Of a stretch of 8,973 nt of DNA, positions 1 through 6,706 are shown in pieces. The stretch is taken from positions 1 to 8,973 of the forward strand of contig JASJAL010000104.1 of the NCBI GenBank assembly GCA_030067055.1, given 5' to 3'. Position numbers and translations under genes: made by a program. The DNA is from Kiloniellales bacterium. Lineage in GTDB: Bacteria > Pseudomonadota > Alphaproteobacteria > Kiloniellales > JAKSBE01. The first letter of the stretch is position 1. Every line of letters starts with the position of its first letter. Under the pieces are notes generated by a model, which was given only the letters and a program-made list of their open reading frames with translations, did not search any database and was not told where the DNA came from.

Positions 1-761
1 AGCAGCCAGGGCATGAAGGAGACGTTCTCCACCGGGTCCCAGAACCACCAGCCGCCCCAGCCCAGCTCGTAGTAGGCCCACCAGCTGCCCAGCGCGATAC
101 CGCCGGTCAGGAAGAGCCAGGCGAGCAGGGTCCAGGGCCGCACCCAGCGCGCCCAGGCGGCGTCGACCCGGCCTTCGATCAGGGCCGCCACCGCGAAGGC
201 GAAGGCGATCGAGAAGCCGACGTAGCCGACGTAGAGCATCGGCGGGTGAAAGGCGAGACCCGGGTCCTGGAGCAGCGGATTGAGGTCCCGCCCGTCCAGC
301 GGCACCGGGAAGATCCGCTCGAAGGGGTTCGAGGTGAAGAGCGAGAAGGCCAGGAAGCCGACCGCGATCCAGGCCTGAATCGAGAGCACCCGGGCGCGCA
401 GGGTCGGCGGCAGGTTGCCGCCGAAGGCTGCGACCGCGGCGCCGAAGAGCGCCAGGATCAGGATCCAGAGCAGCATCGAGCCCTCGTGATTGCCCCAGAC
501 CCCGGTGACCTTGTAGAGCATCGGCTTGGCCGAGTGGGAGTTCTGCGCCACGTTGGCCAGGGAGAAGTCGGAGACCACGTAGGCCTGCATCAGCGCCAGG
601 AAGGCGGTCAGCACGAACAACAGCTGGAGCTGCGCCGAGGGCCGTGCCACGGCCATCCAGTTGGCCCGGCCCTGGGCCGCCCCGACCATCGGCAAGATGC
701 CCTGGACGACCGCCACGACGAGCGCAAGAATCAGGGCGAAGTGTCCAATTTCCGCGATCAT
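1..761 (-). CDS. ccmF: Cytochrome c heme lyase subunit CcmF, N-terminal part (cut by window edge)
   Basis: This is the start of a polytopic inner-membrane protein that, with CcmH, takes heme from holo-CcmE and attaches it to the CXXCH cysteines of apocytochrome c. The 253 codons present begin at an ATG at 761-759 and run off the left edge; family members are about 650 residues, so roughly 60% is missing. Visible family marks are [10 protein letters not shown] at about residues 91-100, the conserved [12 protein letters not shown] block at 171-182 (His172 matches a conserved heme-ligand His of CcmF), and the tryptophan-rich WWD motif [13 protein letters not shown] at 234-246. Long hydrophobic stretches between these fit the multiple membrane helices of the family. 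The start overlaps the ccmE stop as ATGA, with a GGAGG ten bases upstream. No frameshift or stop appears in the visible part. The identification is firm. Confidence 0.97.
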   Translation of the reverse strand, partial: MIAEIGHFALILALVVAVVQGILPMVGAAQGRANWMAVARPSAQLQLLFVLTAFLALMQAYVVSDFSLANVAQNSHSAKPMLYKVTGVWGNHEGSMLLWILILALFGAAVAAFGGNLPPTLRARVLSIQAWIAVGFLAFSLFTSNPFERIFPVPLDGRDLNPLLQDPGLAFHPPMLYVGYVGFSIAFAFAVAALIEGRVDAAWARWVRPWTLLAWLFLTGGIALGSWWAYYELGWGGWWFWDPVENVSFMPWL

Positions 762-1216
762 TGGCTGCTGTCCTCCGCGCTGCCATGGCGCCATTGGCCC
801 GATTCCTTGAGGGCGTCGGCGACTTCCTTGGGCATGTAGTTCTCGTCGTGCTTGGCCAGGACCTCGCGGGCGGTGAAGAGCCCGTCGGGCCCCAGGGTGC
901 CCTCGGTCACCACGCCCTGCCCTTCGCGGAACAGGTCCGGCAAAATCCCGGTGTAGGAGACCGGGACGCTGTTGGTCAGGTCGGTGATCCGGAACTGCGT
1001 GGTCACGCCGTCGGCGCTGCGCTCGACCGAGCCTTCCTCGACCAAACCGCCCAGCCGGAAGGCACGAGCCGGCGGCTGCGGCCGCTCGGCAAGGTCGGTC
1101 GGGCTGTAGAAGTACACCAGGTTGTCTTCCAGGGCGGTCAGCACCAGCGCCGCGGCGCCGAAGAGCGCCAGCAGGCCGATCGAGATCATCATCATGCGGC
1201 GGCGTTTCGGCCTCAT
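758..1216 (-). CDS. ccmE: Periplasmic heme chaperone CcmE
   Basis: A 152-residue membrane-anchored chaperone that binds heme covalently in the periplasm and hands it to CcmF. A basic N-terminus (RPKRRR) is followed by one membrane anchor at about residues 9-28 and an OB-fold-like periplasmic domain. The heme-attachment signature HDENY is intact: His123 is the residue that bonds the heme vinyl group and Tyr127 the axial ligand (equivalent to E. coli His130 and Tyr134). The HDENY form, not the CXXXY variant of some archaea and sulfate reducers, marks the classical type. The length is normal. The ATG overlaps the ccmD stop by four bases (ATGA) and has a good GAGAGGAG ribosome binding site seven bases upstream; its own stop overlaps ccmF in the same way. 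These overlaps suggest coupled translation. Confidence 0.98.
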   Translation of the reverse strand: MRPKRRRMMMISIGLLALFGAAALVLTALEDNLVYFYSPTDLAERPQPPARAFRLGGLVEEGSVERSADGVTTQFRITDLTNSVPVSYTGILPDLFREGQGVVTEGTLGPDGLFTAREVLAKHDENYMPKEVADALKESGQWRHGSAEDSSQ

Positions 1217-1467
1217 GCTTCGACTCCTCTCTGCCCCGCCGCCGGCTGATCTACATCGCCCTGGGCTTTCTCGCCCTCCGCCTCGGGCTTGCGGGCATCA
1301 CCGCGCACGCGGCGCGCGCCGGCCGCCTCGAGCCGCGCCAGTTCGCGCTGGTTGGCGCGCAGGCGGCGCAGGGTCGACACCACCATGGCCGCCATGACCA
1401 GGAAGCTGAGGCCGAATGCCGGCCAAACGAAGGCTGCATAGCCGCCCATGTCGAAGAAGTCTGCCAA
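1213..1467 (-). CDS. ccmD: Heme exporter small subunit CcmD, TTG start
   Basis: A small single-span membrane protein that stabilises the CcmABC-heme-CcmE complex and promotes release of holo-CcmE. The 84 residues begin with the motif [16 protein letters not shown] typical of alphaproteobacterial CcmD, then one membrane helix at about 13-33, then a basic stretch ([15 protein letters not shown]) as expected for a cytoplasmic tail. The start is TTG at 1467-1465: AGGAGG lies four bases upstream, whereas the first in-frame ATG (residue 7) would be 22 bases from that site and would cut into the conserved N-terminal motif. The charged, low-complexity tail after about residue 50 makes this protein longer than E. 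coli CcmD (69 residues). It overlaps ccmE by four bases and follows ccmC by 27 bases. Confidence 0.93.
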   Translation of the reverse strand: MADFFDMGGYAAFVWPAFGLSFLVMAAMVVSTLRRLRANQRELARLEAAGARRVRGDARKPEAEGEKAQGDVDQPAAGQRGVEA

Positions 1468-1471
1468 GGTT

Positions 1472-1477
1472 CCTCCT
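1472..1477 (-). promoter_or_regulatory. Ribosome binding site that fixes the TTG start of ccmD
   Basis: The minus strand reads AGGAGG followed by AACC and then TTG. This is the strongest Shine-Dalgarno match near ccmD and is too far from the first in-frame ATG, so it supports the TTG start. The four-base spacer is shorter than ideal, which together with TTG may hold CcmD synthesis low. Confidence 0.7.
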
Positions 1478-1494
1478 CGCTCCCGGTCCCGCGC

Positions 1495-2217
1495 CTAGCC
1501 GGCCGCCGCGCCCTGCAGGGATAGGGCCCGCACCCGCGCCGCCAGCAGCTCGCTCTTCATCCTGAGCAGCAGCAAAGTCAAGAAGAAGGTCATGTAGCCG
1601 GCGCCCATGGCCCCCAACGGCCAGAGCATAGCCGGGTCGATCGCCGGGGCGTCCAGCCGGGTCAGGCTGGCCGGCTGATGCAGGGTGTTCCACCAGTCGA
1701 CCGAAAACTTGATGATCGGCACGTTGACGAAGCCGACCAGGGCCAGGATCGCCGCCGCCCGCTGACCCCGCGCCGCGTCCTCGAAGGCGTTGGAGAGCGC
1801 CATGTAGCCGAGGTAGAGAAAGAACAGGATCAGCACCGAAGTCAGTCGCGCGTCCCAGACCCACCAGGTGCCCCACATCGGCTTGCCCCAGAGCGATCCG
1901 GTGGCCAGGGCCAGGAAGGTGAAGCCGGCGCCCAGGGGCGCGGCGGCGCGCGCTGCGATGTGTGCCAGGGGATGGCGCCAGATCAAGGCGGTCGCGCTGG
2001 CCCCGGCGATCACGCTGTAGACGAACATCGCCATCCAGGCGGCCGGGACGTGGACGTACATGATGCGCACGGTCTCGCCCTGCTGGTAGTCGGCCGGCGA
2101 GGCGAAGAGGCCGAGGTAGAGCCCGGCGCCGAGCAGCCCGACCGTCGCCAGCAGGCTCCAGGGCAGGATGGCGTCGGCAAGCCGCGTGAAGCGGGCGGGG
2201 TTGGCGAAGCGATGCAT
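1495..2217 (-). CDS. ccmC: Heme exporter/heme-handling membrane protein CcmC
   Basis: A 240-residue inner-membrane protein that binds heme on the periplasmic face and presents it to CcmE. It carries the WWD motif WGTWWVWDARLTS at about residues 115-127, flanked by the two histidines expected as axial heme ligands: His56 in MYVHVPAAW and His180 in TLHQPAS (equivalents of E. coli His60 and His184). About six hydrophobic segments are visible, matching the family topology, and the length is normal. The ATG start has an upstream AGGGAGG, but about 14 bases away, which is longer than usual; no better in-frame start is present nearby. It is separated from ccmB by 84 bases, the only sizeable gap in the operon, and from ccmD by 27 bases. 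Confidence 0.97.
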   Translation of the reverse strand: MHRFANPARFTRLADAILPWSLLATVGLLGAGLYLGLFASPADYQQGETVRIMYVHVPAAWMAMFVYSVIAGASATALIWRHPLAHIAARAAAPLGAGFTFLALATGSLWGKPMWGTWWVWDARLTSVLILFFLYLGYMALSNAFEDAARGQRAAAILALVGFVNVPIIKFSVDWWNTLHQPASLTRLDAPAIDPAMLWPLGAMGAGYMTFFLTLLLLRMKSELLAARVRALSLQGAAAG

Positions 2218-2301
2218 GGCGGTCCAGCGTTCCTCCCTGATTATGGCTCTTTATCTAGGAACAACAACGCCGTGTCTCCAGGCGACATAGCATTGCTCCC
2301 A

Positions 2302-2967
2302 TCATTCCACGGCCTGGCGCAAGGCCGCCGCCGCGGCCCAGGGCGTCAGTGCCAGGGCGGCGAGCAGCATGGCGCCGAGGATCAGCAGGTAGGGGCGCGC
2401 GCCGAGCTCCGCCAGCGCGGCGTCGACCGCGGCGACGCCGAAGATCAGGACCGGAATCGTCAGCGGCAAGACCAGGAGCGGGATCAGCACGCCGCCGCGC
2501 CGCGCCCCGAGGATCAGCCCGGCTCCCACGGCGCCGATCAGGCTCAGCACCGGGGTGCCCAGCAGCATGGCCAGCAGCAGCACCGGCAGTGCCGCCGGGT
2601 CCAAATTGTAGAGCAGGGCGATGACCGGCGCCGCCACGATCAGCGGCAGGCCCGTGGTCAGCCAGTGCGCCAAAACTTTGGCCAGAACCACCAGCTCCAT
2701 GGGCAGGGGCCCCAGGACCAGCAGTTCCAGACTGCCGTCCTCGTAGTCGACCAGGAAGACCCGCTCGAGCGACAGCAGCATGGCCAGGAGGGCGGTCACC
2801 CAGATCACCCCGGGCCCAATGCGGGCCAGCAGGTTGGGCTCGGGGCCGACGCCGAAGGGAAAGATCCCCGCTGTCAGCACGAAGAACAGCACGATCATCG
2901 CGGCATCGGCCTGCTGGCGCAGGGCCAGGCGCAGGTCGCGGCCGACCAGGATCAGCCAGGGCCTCAC
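2302..2967 (-). CDS. ccmB: Heme exporter ABC permease CcmB, GTG start
   Basis: The membrane subunit partnering the CcmA ATPase. The CcmAB complex uses ATP to release holo-CcmE from CcmC; despite the name, heme export by CcmAB itself is not established. The 221-residue protein has about six hydrophobic segments and the conserved N-terminal region of the family (RDLRLALRQQADA followed by a helix ending in FPFGVGPEP, about residues 10-44), then WVTALLAMLLSLERVF and the DYEDGSLELL block near 74-83. The start is GTG at 2967-2965, overlapping the ccmA stop as GTGA, with GGAG eight bases upstream; this argues for translation coupled to ccmA. The length is normal for the family and the frame is unbroken. 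Confidence 0.97.
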   Translation of the reverse strand: MRPWLILVGRDLRLALRQQADAAMIVLFFVLTAGIFPFGVGPEPNLLARIGPGVIWVTALLAMLLSLERVFLVDYEDGSLELLVLGPLPMELVVLAKVLAHWLTTGLPLIVAAPVIALLYNLDPAALPVLLLAMLLGTPVLSLIGAVGAGLILGARRGGVLIPLLVLPLTIPVLIFGVAAVDAALAELGARPYLLILGAMLLAALALTPWAAAAALRQAVE

Positions 2968-3611
2968 CAGACGTACTCCAGCAGCACCGCCTCGCCCGTA
3001 TAGTCGCCGAGGGACAGCGTCTGGGCCTCGGGCAGCTCCAGCACCTGATGGGTCGCCACGACGACCCGGCCGCCGCCTTGGCGATGGGTGGCGATGGCTT
3101 CGGCCAGGGCCGTGGCCGAGGCCCGGTCGAGGCCCACCGTCGGCTCGTCGAGCAGCCAGAGCGGGGCCTCGGTCAGCAGCAGCCGGGCCAGGGCCAGACG
3201 CCGCTTCTGCCCGGCCGAGAGCAGGCGGACCGGCACCTCGGCCAGGTCTTCGAGGGCGAACTGCGCCAGCGCGGCCTCGACGCGGGATGCGTCGGCGCCG
3301 CCCAGCCCGGCCCAGAAGGCGAGGTTCTCTCGCAGGGTCAAGACCGGCTTCACCGCATCCAGATGGCCGAGAAAGGCGACCCGCTCGCGGTGCTCGTCGA
3401 GCGACTTGCCGACCGGTTCGCTGTCCCAGAGCAGTTCGCCGCCGGCCGGCCGCAGCAGGCCGGCCAAAAGCCGCAGCAGGCTCGACTTGCCGCTGCCGTT
3501 GGGTCCAGTCAGCAGCAGCGCGCTGCCGGCCGGCAAGGCGAAAGACAGGCCGGAGAAGACGGCGCGGCCGCCGCGCAGGCAGACGAGGTCGCGTCCCTCG
3601 AAAAGGTTCAT
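2964..3611 (-). CDS. ccmA: Heme exporter ABC ATPase CcmA
   Basis: The cytoplasmic ATPase of the CcmAB complex that drives release of heme-loaded CcmE. From the chosen start the protein has 215 residues, within the usual range. Walker A is GPNGSGKSS (residues 36-44), the ABC signature is LSAGQ (131-135) followed by KRRLALARL, Walker B is LWLLDEP (151-157), and the H-loop His is His188 in VATHQ. LSAGQ with the following KRRLALARL is characteristic of CcmA. The ATG at 3611-3609 gives MNLFEGRDL, where homologues begin; the frame stays open upstream to 3689, but that extension is Arg/Ser-rich and does not look like CcmA. The ribosome binding site before this ATG is weak. It is the first gene of the ccm operon and overlaps ccmB by four bases. 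Confidence 0.96.
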   Translation of the reverse strand: MNLFEGRDLVCLRGGRAVFSGLSFALPAGSALLLTGPNGSGKSSLLRLLAGLLRPAGGELLWDSEPVGKSLDEHRERVAFLGHLDAVKPVLTLRENLAFWAGLGGADASRVEAALAQFALEDLAEVPVRLLSAGQKRRLALARLLLTEAPLWLLDEPTVGLDRASATALAEAIATHRQGGGRVVVATHQVLELPEAQTLSLGDYTGEAVLLEYVW

Positions 3612-3706
3612 TCGTAGGTCCGTCAGGTGCTGGGGCCTTCGGCGGAAAGAGCCGGTCGGCTGGCTGGACTCATGGTCGGATCGCAACAAAGCGCTGGAAA
3701 GGCCGG

Positions 3707-3735
3707 GATATAGCAGATCACCGGCGGCGGGCCAA
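3707..3735 (-). promoter_or_regulatory. Candidate sigma-70-type promoter for the ccm operon
   Basis: On the minus strand TTGGCC (3735-3730, four of six matches to TTGACA) is separated by exactly 17 bases from TATATC (3712-3707, four of six matches to TATAAT). Transcription would begin near 3700 and leave a leader of about 90 bases before the ccmA ATG. The position and spacing are right, but short matches of this quality arise by chance, so it is a candidate only. Confidence 0.35.
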
Positions 3736-3835
3736 ACCCGGGCGCTGTGAGCAAGAAAAGAAGGCAGCGCCGCTTCAGTATCGGATAGGGATATCTGGGG
3801 GTCTTTGGCAACCCGCGGCGCTGCCGGGTCGAGGT

Positions 3836-3871
3836 GCCGCGGCCTTCGGGGTCGGGGCCGAAGGCCGCGGC
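3836..3871. repeat. Perfect 14-bp inverted repeat with 8-base loop
   Basis: The left arm GCCGCGGCCTTCGG (3836-3849) and right arm CCGAAGGCCGCGGC (3858-3871) are exact reverse complements around the loop GGTCGGGG. In RNA from either strand this would fold into a very stable hairpin. It has no T-run on either side, so it is not a textbook terminator; it could be a rho-independent-like or rho-assisted stop for transcripts from the ligase operon, an mRNA-stabilising structure, a protein-binding dyad, or one copy of a dispersed repeat. The function is unknown; the structure itself is seen directly. Confidence 0.85.
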
Positions 3872-4047
3872 GTTCCAGCCATTGGGGGCCAAGCGTTTGG
3901 CCGGCTGGAGGCCTCAGACAGAGAGGGGAAGTCTCCGTGACCCTCTAATTAGGCGCCGACTGTGTCTGGAAAGGGTCCCAATTGGGGCGGAATTAAGATT
4001 TCGTTCATCTTTGCCGCAGGCCCACCCGGGCGGCCCCAGAGCGGCCG

Positions 4048-5292
4048 TCAGTCGTAGCTGCGCAGGTCGGCTATGACCTTGCCGTCATTGGGCAATTCGC
4101 CGGGCGCGCAGAGGGCTACGCCGCCCTTCATCTTGCAGACCTCGACCAGAGTCTTCTCGACCGCGGTGGCCAGGCCCTCGGCGGCGTTCTCGACCTCGCA
4201 GCGCAGGGTCATGACGTCGTTCTGGCCGTCGCGATCGACCTCCAGGCGGGCGCGCAGCAGCTCGGGATGACGGCGCTGGACCTCGGCCACCTGCTCGGGA
4301 TGGACGAAGAGGCCCTTGACCTTGGTGGTTTGGTCGGCCCGGCCCATCCAGCCCCGGATCCGCGTGTTGGTCCGGCCGCAGGCGCTTTGTCCCGGCAGTA
4401 CCGCCGAAAGGTCGCCGGTAGCGAAGCGGACGAGCGGGTACTCCGGGGTCAGCGTGGTCACCACGATCTCGCCGACCTCGCCCTCGGCCACCGGCTCGCC
4501 TGTGCCCGGGCGGACGACCTCGACGATCAGGCCCTCGTCCAGGACCATGCCCTCGCCGACCACTTCCCCGACCGCGCTCTCATAGGCGATCACGCCGAGA
4601 TCCGCCGTCGCGTAGCACTGCAGCACGGCGACCCCGCGCTCCCAGAGCTCCTGCCGCAGGCTGGGCGGCAGCGCGGCCCCGCCGACCAGGGCCTTGTTCA
4701 GGCTGCCGGCATCGAGCTCGAGCTCGACCGCCTTGTCGAGCAGGACCTTCAGGAAGTCGGGCGTGCCGGTGTAGCCGTCCGGCTGCAGCTGGTCGATCGC
4801 CTGGACCTGCTGCTCGCTGTTGCCGATGCCCGCGGGGATCACCGCGCAGCCCAGCGCTCGGGCACCGCCGTGCAGGATCCAGCCGCCGGGGCTGAGGTGA
4901 TAGCCGAAGGAATTGTGGACCACGTCGCCCTTGCGGAAACCGGCGGCGAAGAGCGCCCGCGCCGAGCGCCAGTAGTCGCTGCGCGCGGCCTCCAGCTCGA
5001 AGATCGGCCCCGGCGAGGCGAAGAGCTGAGCTGCCGCGCCCGGCGGCAAGGCGGCCAGGCCACCGAGCGGCGGCGACTTGCGCTGCAACTCGATCAGGGT
5101 CGACTTCCGGGTCACCGGCAGCTGCGCCAGGGCCTCCCGGCTCTTGACCGCTGCAGGATCGATCCCCTCGAGGATGCGCGCGAAGCCTGGCGCCTTGGCC
5201 TTGGCCTGGCCGAGGATTTCGGGCAGAGCCGCCATCAGTGCGGCCTCGCGAAGCTCCGGCTCGCGGGTCTCAAGTCCGTCGAAGTGCTCCAC
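4048..5292 (-). CDS. Phenylacetate-CoA ligase-like (PaaK family) adenylate-forming enzyme, variant P-loop
   Basis: A 414-residue member of the ANL (acyl-CoA synthetase) superfamily, closest in length and motifs to the PaaK group. Recognisable parts are YTGTPDFL (174-181), VGGAAL (203-208), YATADLG (227-233) at the place of the YGxTE core motif, GEIVVTTL (274-281), RFATGDL (289-295) containing the ribose-binding Asp, the hinge region GRADQTTKVKGLFVHPEQV (317-335), and a C-terminal NDGKVIADL with the candidate adenylation Lys404. The Ser/Thr/Gly-rich phosphate loop normal for PaaK is not seen; LFASPGPIFE (90-99) sits where it should be. The start is GTG at 5292-5290, chosen because AAGGAG lies seven bases upstream and family-like sequence begins there; the Arg-rich frame further upstream overlaps the preceding gene. 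It probably activates a carboxylic acid imported by the adjacent transporter; the substrate is unknown. Confidence 0.85.
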   Translation of the reverse strand: MEHFDGLETREPELREAALMAALPEILGQAKAKAPGFARILEGIDPAAVKSREALAQLPVTRKSTLIELQRKSPPLGGLAALPPGAAAQLFASPGPIFELEAARSDYWRSARALFAAGFRKGDVVHNSFGYHLSPGGWILHGGARALGCAVIPAGIGNSEQQVQAIDQLQPDGYTGTPDFLKVLLDKAVELELDAGSLNKALVGGAALPPSLRQELWERGVAVLQCYATADLGVIAYESAVGEVVGEGMVLDEGLIVEVVRPGTGEPVAEGEVGEIVVTTLTPEYPLVRFATGDLSAVLPGQSACGRTNTRIRGWMGRADQTTKVKGLFVHPEQVAEVQRRHPELLRARLEVDRDGQNDVMTLRCEVENAAEGLATAVEKTLVEVCKMKGGVALCAPGELPNDGKVIADLRSYD

Positions 5293-5299
5293 CCTTGTT

Positions 5300-5305
5300 C
5301 TCCTT
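5300..5305 (-). promoter_or_regulatory. Ribosome binding site supporting the GTG start of the ligase gene
   Basis: AAGGAG on the minus strand, seven bases before GTG at 5292-5290. Because the frame remains open for 61 codons upstream and that part overlaps the binding-protein gene, this site is the main reason for choosing the shorter protein. Confidence 0.7.
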
Positions 5306-5310
5306 GCCCT

Positions 5311-5330
5311 GCGCCGGCCGGGTTCGGCGC
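5311..5330. repeat. Small inverted repeat between binding-protein and ligase genes
   Basis: GCGCCG (5311-5316) and CGGCGC (5325-5330) form a 6-bp stem with an 8-base loop within the 64-base spacer. It lies just upstream of the ligase ribosome binding site and could stabilise or end part of the upstream message, but no T-run follows and short GC dyads are common in such DNA. Confidence 0.35.
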
Positions 5331-5356
5331 CTTGCCGAGGTCCGGCGGCCGACCGC

Positions 5357-6634
5357 CTACCAGCCGAGCCAGTCGGCCTTACGCGGGATCTTCTGGACCG
5401 CCAGCCGTTCCATCGAGATCGCGCCGGCTTCGACCAGGCCCGGGAGGTCGCCCTCCGCCGCCCTGGTGCGCCCACGATAGATCGGCACGTCGACGATGCC
5501 CCGATGATCCTCCGCGCTCCAGGTTGCCGGCAGGCAGACCCCTTCCAGGCCGCGCGGTACCCAGCCCGGCTTGCGGTACATGGCGGCCTTGATCATCGGC
5601 CCCGTGATGCCGCCCTCCCGGTCGGCCCACTCCATGGCCTCCTTCATCAGGAAGACCGAGCAAATGCCGCGCAGGTAGTGCACCGTGCGGTGCTTCTTCA
5701 GATGAGGGTCGGACATCTTGGAGATCTCGCGCACCAGGTCCATGCCGGAGACGGCCTCGCCCCAGGCACTGGCGCCCATGGCCCAGACGACGCCGTCCGC
5801 GGCCTCGCCGGCCGCCTGCATCACCGTCTCGTCGTAGCCCCAGACGTTGGCCAGGAACTGGGTCTTGACCCCGGCTGCAGCGCAAGCCTTGAGAAGCGCG
5901 ACATTGGCGGCCGCGCCGTTGGCCAGGAAGGCGTAGTCGGCGCCCGTCGCCACAAGCGTCCCGCACTGCGGGCGGAATGCGCCCGGTTCCTGCGAATAGG
6001 GAATGCTCGGCAACACCTCGAAGCCAAGCTCCCGCGCATAGGCCTCGCCGACCAGTCTGGGGCCGCCGACGGTCGCGCGCGGATCGCCCATGTGCAGGTA
6101 GCGGGCCGGACGGGTGGCCCCGCGGGCCGCCCAGTCCTCGGCGGCCCACTGGACCAGCGCGCGCTGGGCGTCCGAGGAGGAGGGCCCGTAAAAAAAGCTG
6201 TAGGGCGCCGGCCGCTCGGTCTTGGATCCCTTGCCGAGAGGATCGGTCAAGGTCGCCGCGTAGGAGGCGGCGAAATACGGGGTCTGGTCGGCGGCGACGG
6301 TCTCGACCAAGGCCTCGGCGTCACCGTCGACCCAGCCAAGGACGGCGACAGCGGCGTGCTCGTCCTTCCATTTCGCATAGGCCGCCTTGGCGCGCGCGAG
6401 GTCCCTGCCGTAGTCGACGGAGAGGAGATCGATGCTCCGTCCGTTGATGCCGCCGTTGCGGTTGATGTACTCGACCGCGTCGATCTTGGCTTGGCCGTAG
6501 GCTTTGCCGGCCAGCAAGTTGTGGTCGGAGAAGCCGACGAAATTGCCCACGGCCAGGCTCTCGGCGGCTTGGGCAGCGGCCACCGGTCCGGCCGCCAGGG
6601 CGGCGATCGTCAGGATCCGAATCAACAGCTTCAT
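5357..6634 (-). CDS. Periplasmic substrate-binding protein of a liv/HAAT-type ABC transporter (first paralogue)
   Basis: A 425-residue secreted binding protein of the Leu/Ile/Val-type (Peripla_BP_6) family that would deliver a ligand to a HAAT permease. Residues 1-23 are a clear signal peptide (MKLLIR, hydrophobic core, AQA cleavage site). The mature part begins SLAVGNFVGFSDHN and continues with AKIDAVEYINRNGGINGR (about 49-66), the typical N-lobe helix and turn of these proteins, and DYAFLANGAAANVALLKA (233-250) before the second lobe. There is no lipobox Cys, so the protein is soluble. The ATG is the only reasonable start: an in-frame TAA lies four codons upstream. No good ribosome binding site is visible. 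It sits 72 bases after the LivF-type gene and 64 bases before the ligase. The ligand cannot be predicted; the two lobes are quite unlike those of the second binding protein in the cluster. Confidence 0.88.
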   Translation of the reverse strand: MKLLIRILTIAALAAGPVAAAQAAESLAVGNFVGFSDHNLLAGKAYGQAKIDAVEYINRNGGINGRSIDLLSVDYGRDLARAKAAYAKWKDEHAAVAVLGWVDGDAEALVETVAADQTPYFAASYAATLTDPLGKGSKTERPAPYSFFYGPSSSDAQRALVQWAAEDWAARGATRPARYLHMGDPRATVGGPRLVGEAYARELGFEVLPSIPYSQEPGAFRPQCGTLVATGADYAFLANGAAANVALLKACAAAGVKTQFLANVWGYDETVMQAAGEAADGVVWAMGASAWGEAVSGMDLVREISKMSDPHLKKHRTVHYLRGICSVFLMKEAMEWADREGGITGPMIKAAMYRKPGWVPRGLEGVCLPATWSAEDHRGIVDVPIYRGRTRAAEGDLPGLVEAGAISMERLAVQKIPRKADWLGW

Positions 6635-6706
6635 GGCGACAGGTTACCCGAAGTCCGGTGGCCTGCAATCGGTCATGTTCGGGATCTTCTCGCGCCGAGC
6701 CTGCGG

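Larger units (their letters stand above)
3612..4047. other. 436-base spacer between the two gene groups, no convincing gene
   Basis: This stretch separates ccmA from the end of the ligase gene. Open frames exist on both strands (for example 3834-4076 on plus and 3623-3892 on minus), but their translations are Arg/Pro-rich, resemble no family I recognise and run through the inverted repeat. I see no tRNA (no T-arm GGTTCRA pattern). It contains the candidate ccmA promoter, the 14-bp dyad at 3836-3871 and smaller dyads: GGCCAA/TTGGCC (3887-3902, 4-base loop), AGAGGG/CCCTCT (3922-3946), GGCGCTG/CAGCGCC (3741-3771) and the palindrome CCCAATTGGG (3975-3984). None is followed by a T-run on either strand, so no classical rho-independent terminator is visible for the ligase operon. 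The part around 3940-4015 is visibly less GC-rich than its surroundings. Confidence 0.7.

Noticed and set aside
2240..2267. Possible internal promoter before ccmC (TTGTTG, 16 bases, CATAAT on the minus strand)
   Set aside because: The -10 match is good but the -35 is poor, and transcription would start inside the ccmC ribosome binding site, so it would not give a well-translated message.
1678..3003. A 441-codon plus-strand frame across ccmC, ccmB and the start of the ccmA region
   Set aside because: Antisense to ccm genes with clear motifs; translation is Gln/Arg/Gly-rich low complexity, a codon-bias shadow.
3623..3892. 89-codon minus-strand frame upstream of ccmA
   Set aside because: It runs through the inverted repeat and the candidate promoter, overlaps the ccmA leader and shows no domain.
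3834..4076. 80-codon plus-strand frame in the central spacer
   Set aside because: It includes the hairpin, overlaps the end of the ligase gene and has no ribosome binding site or recognisable sequence.
4267..5592. A 441-codon plus-strand frame opposite the ligase gene
   Set aside because: Antisense shadow of the ligase and binding-protein genes with no recognisable domain or ribosome binding site context.
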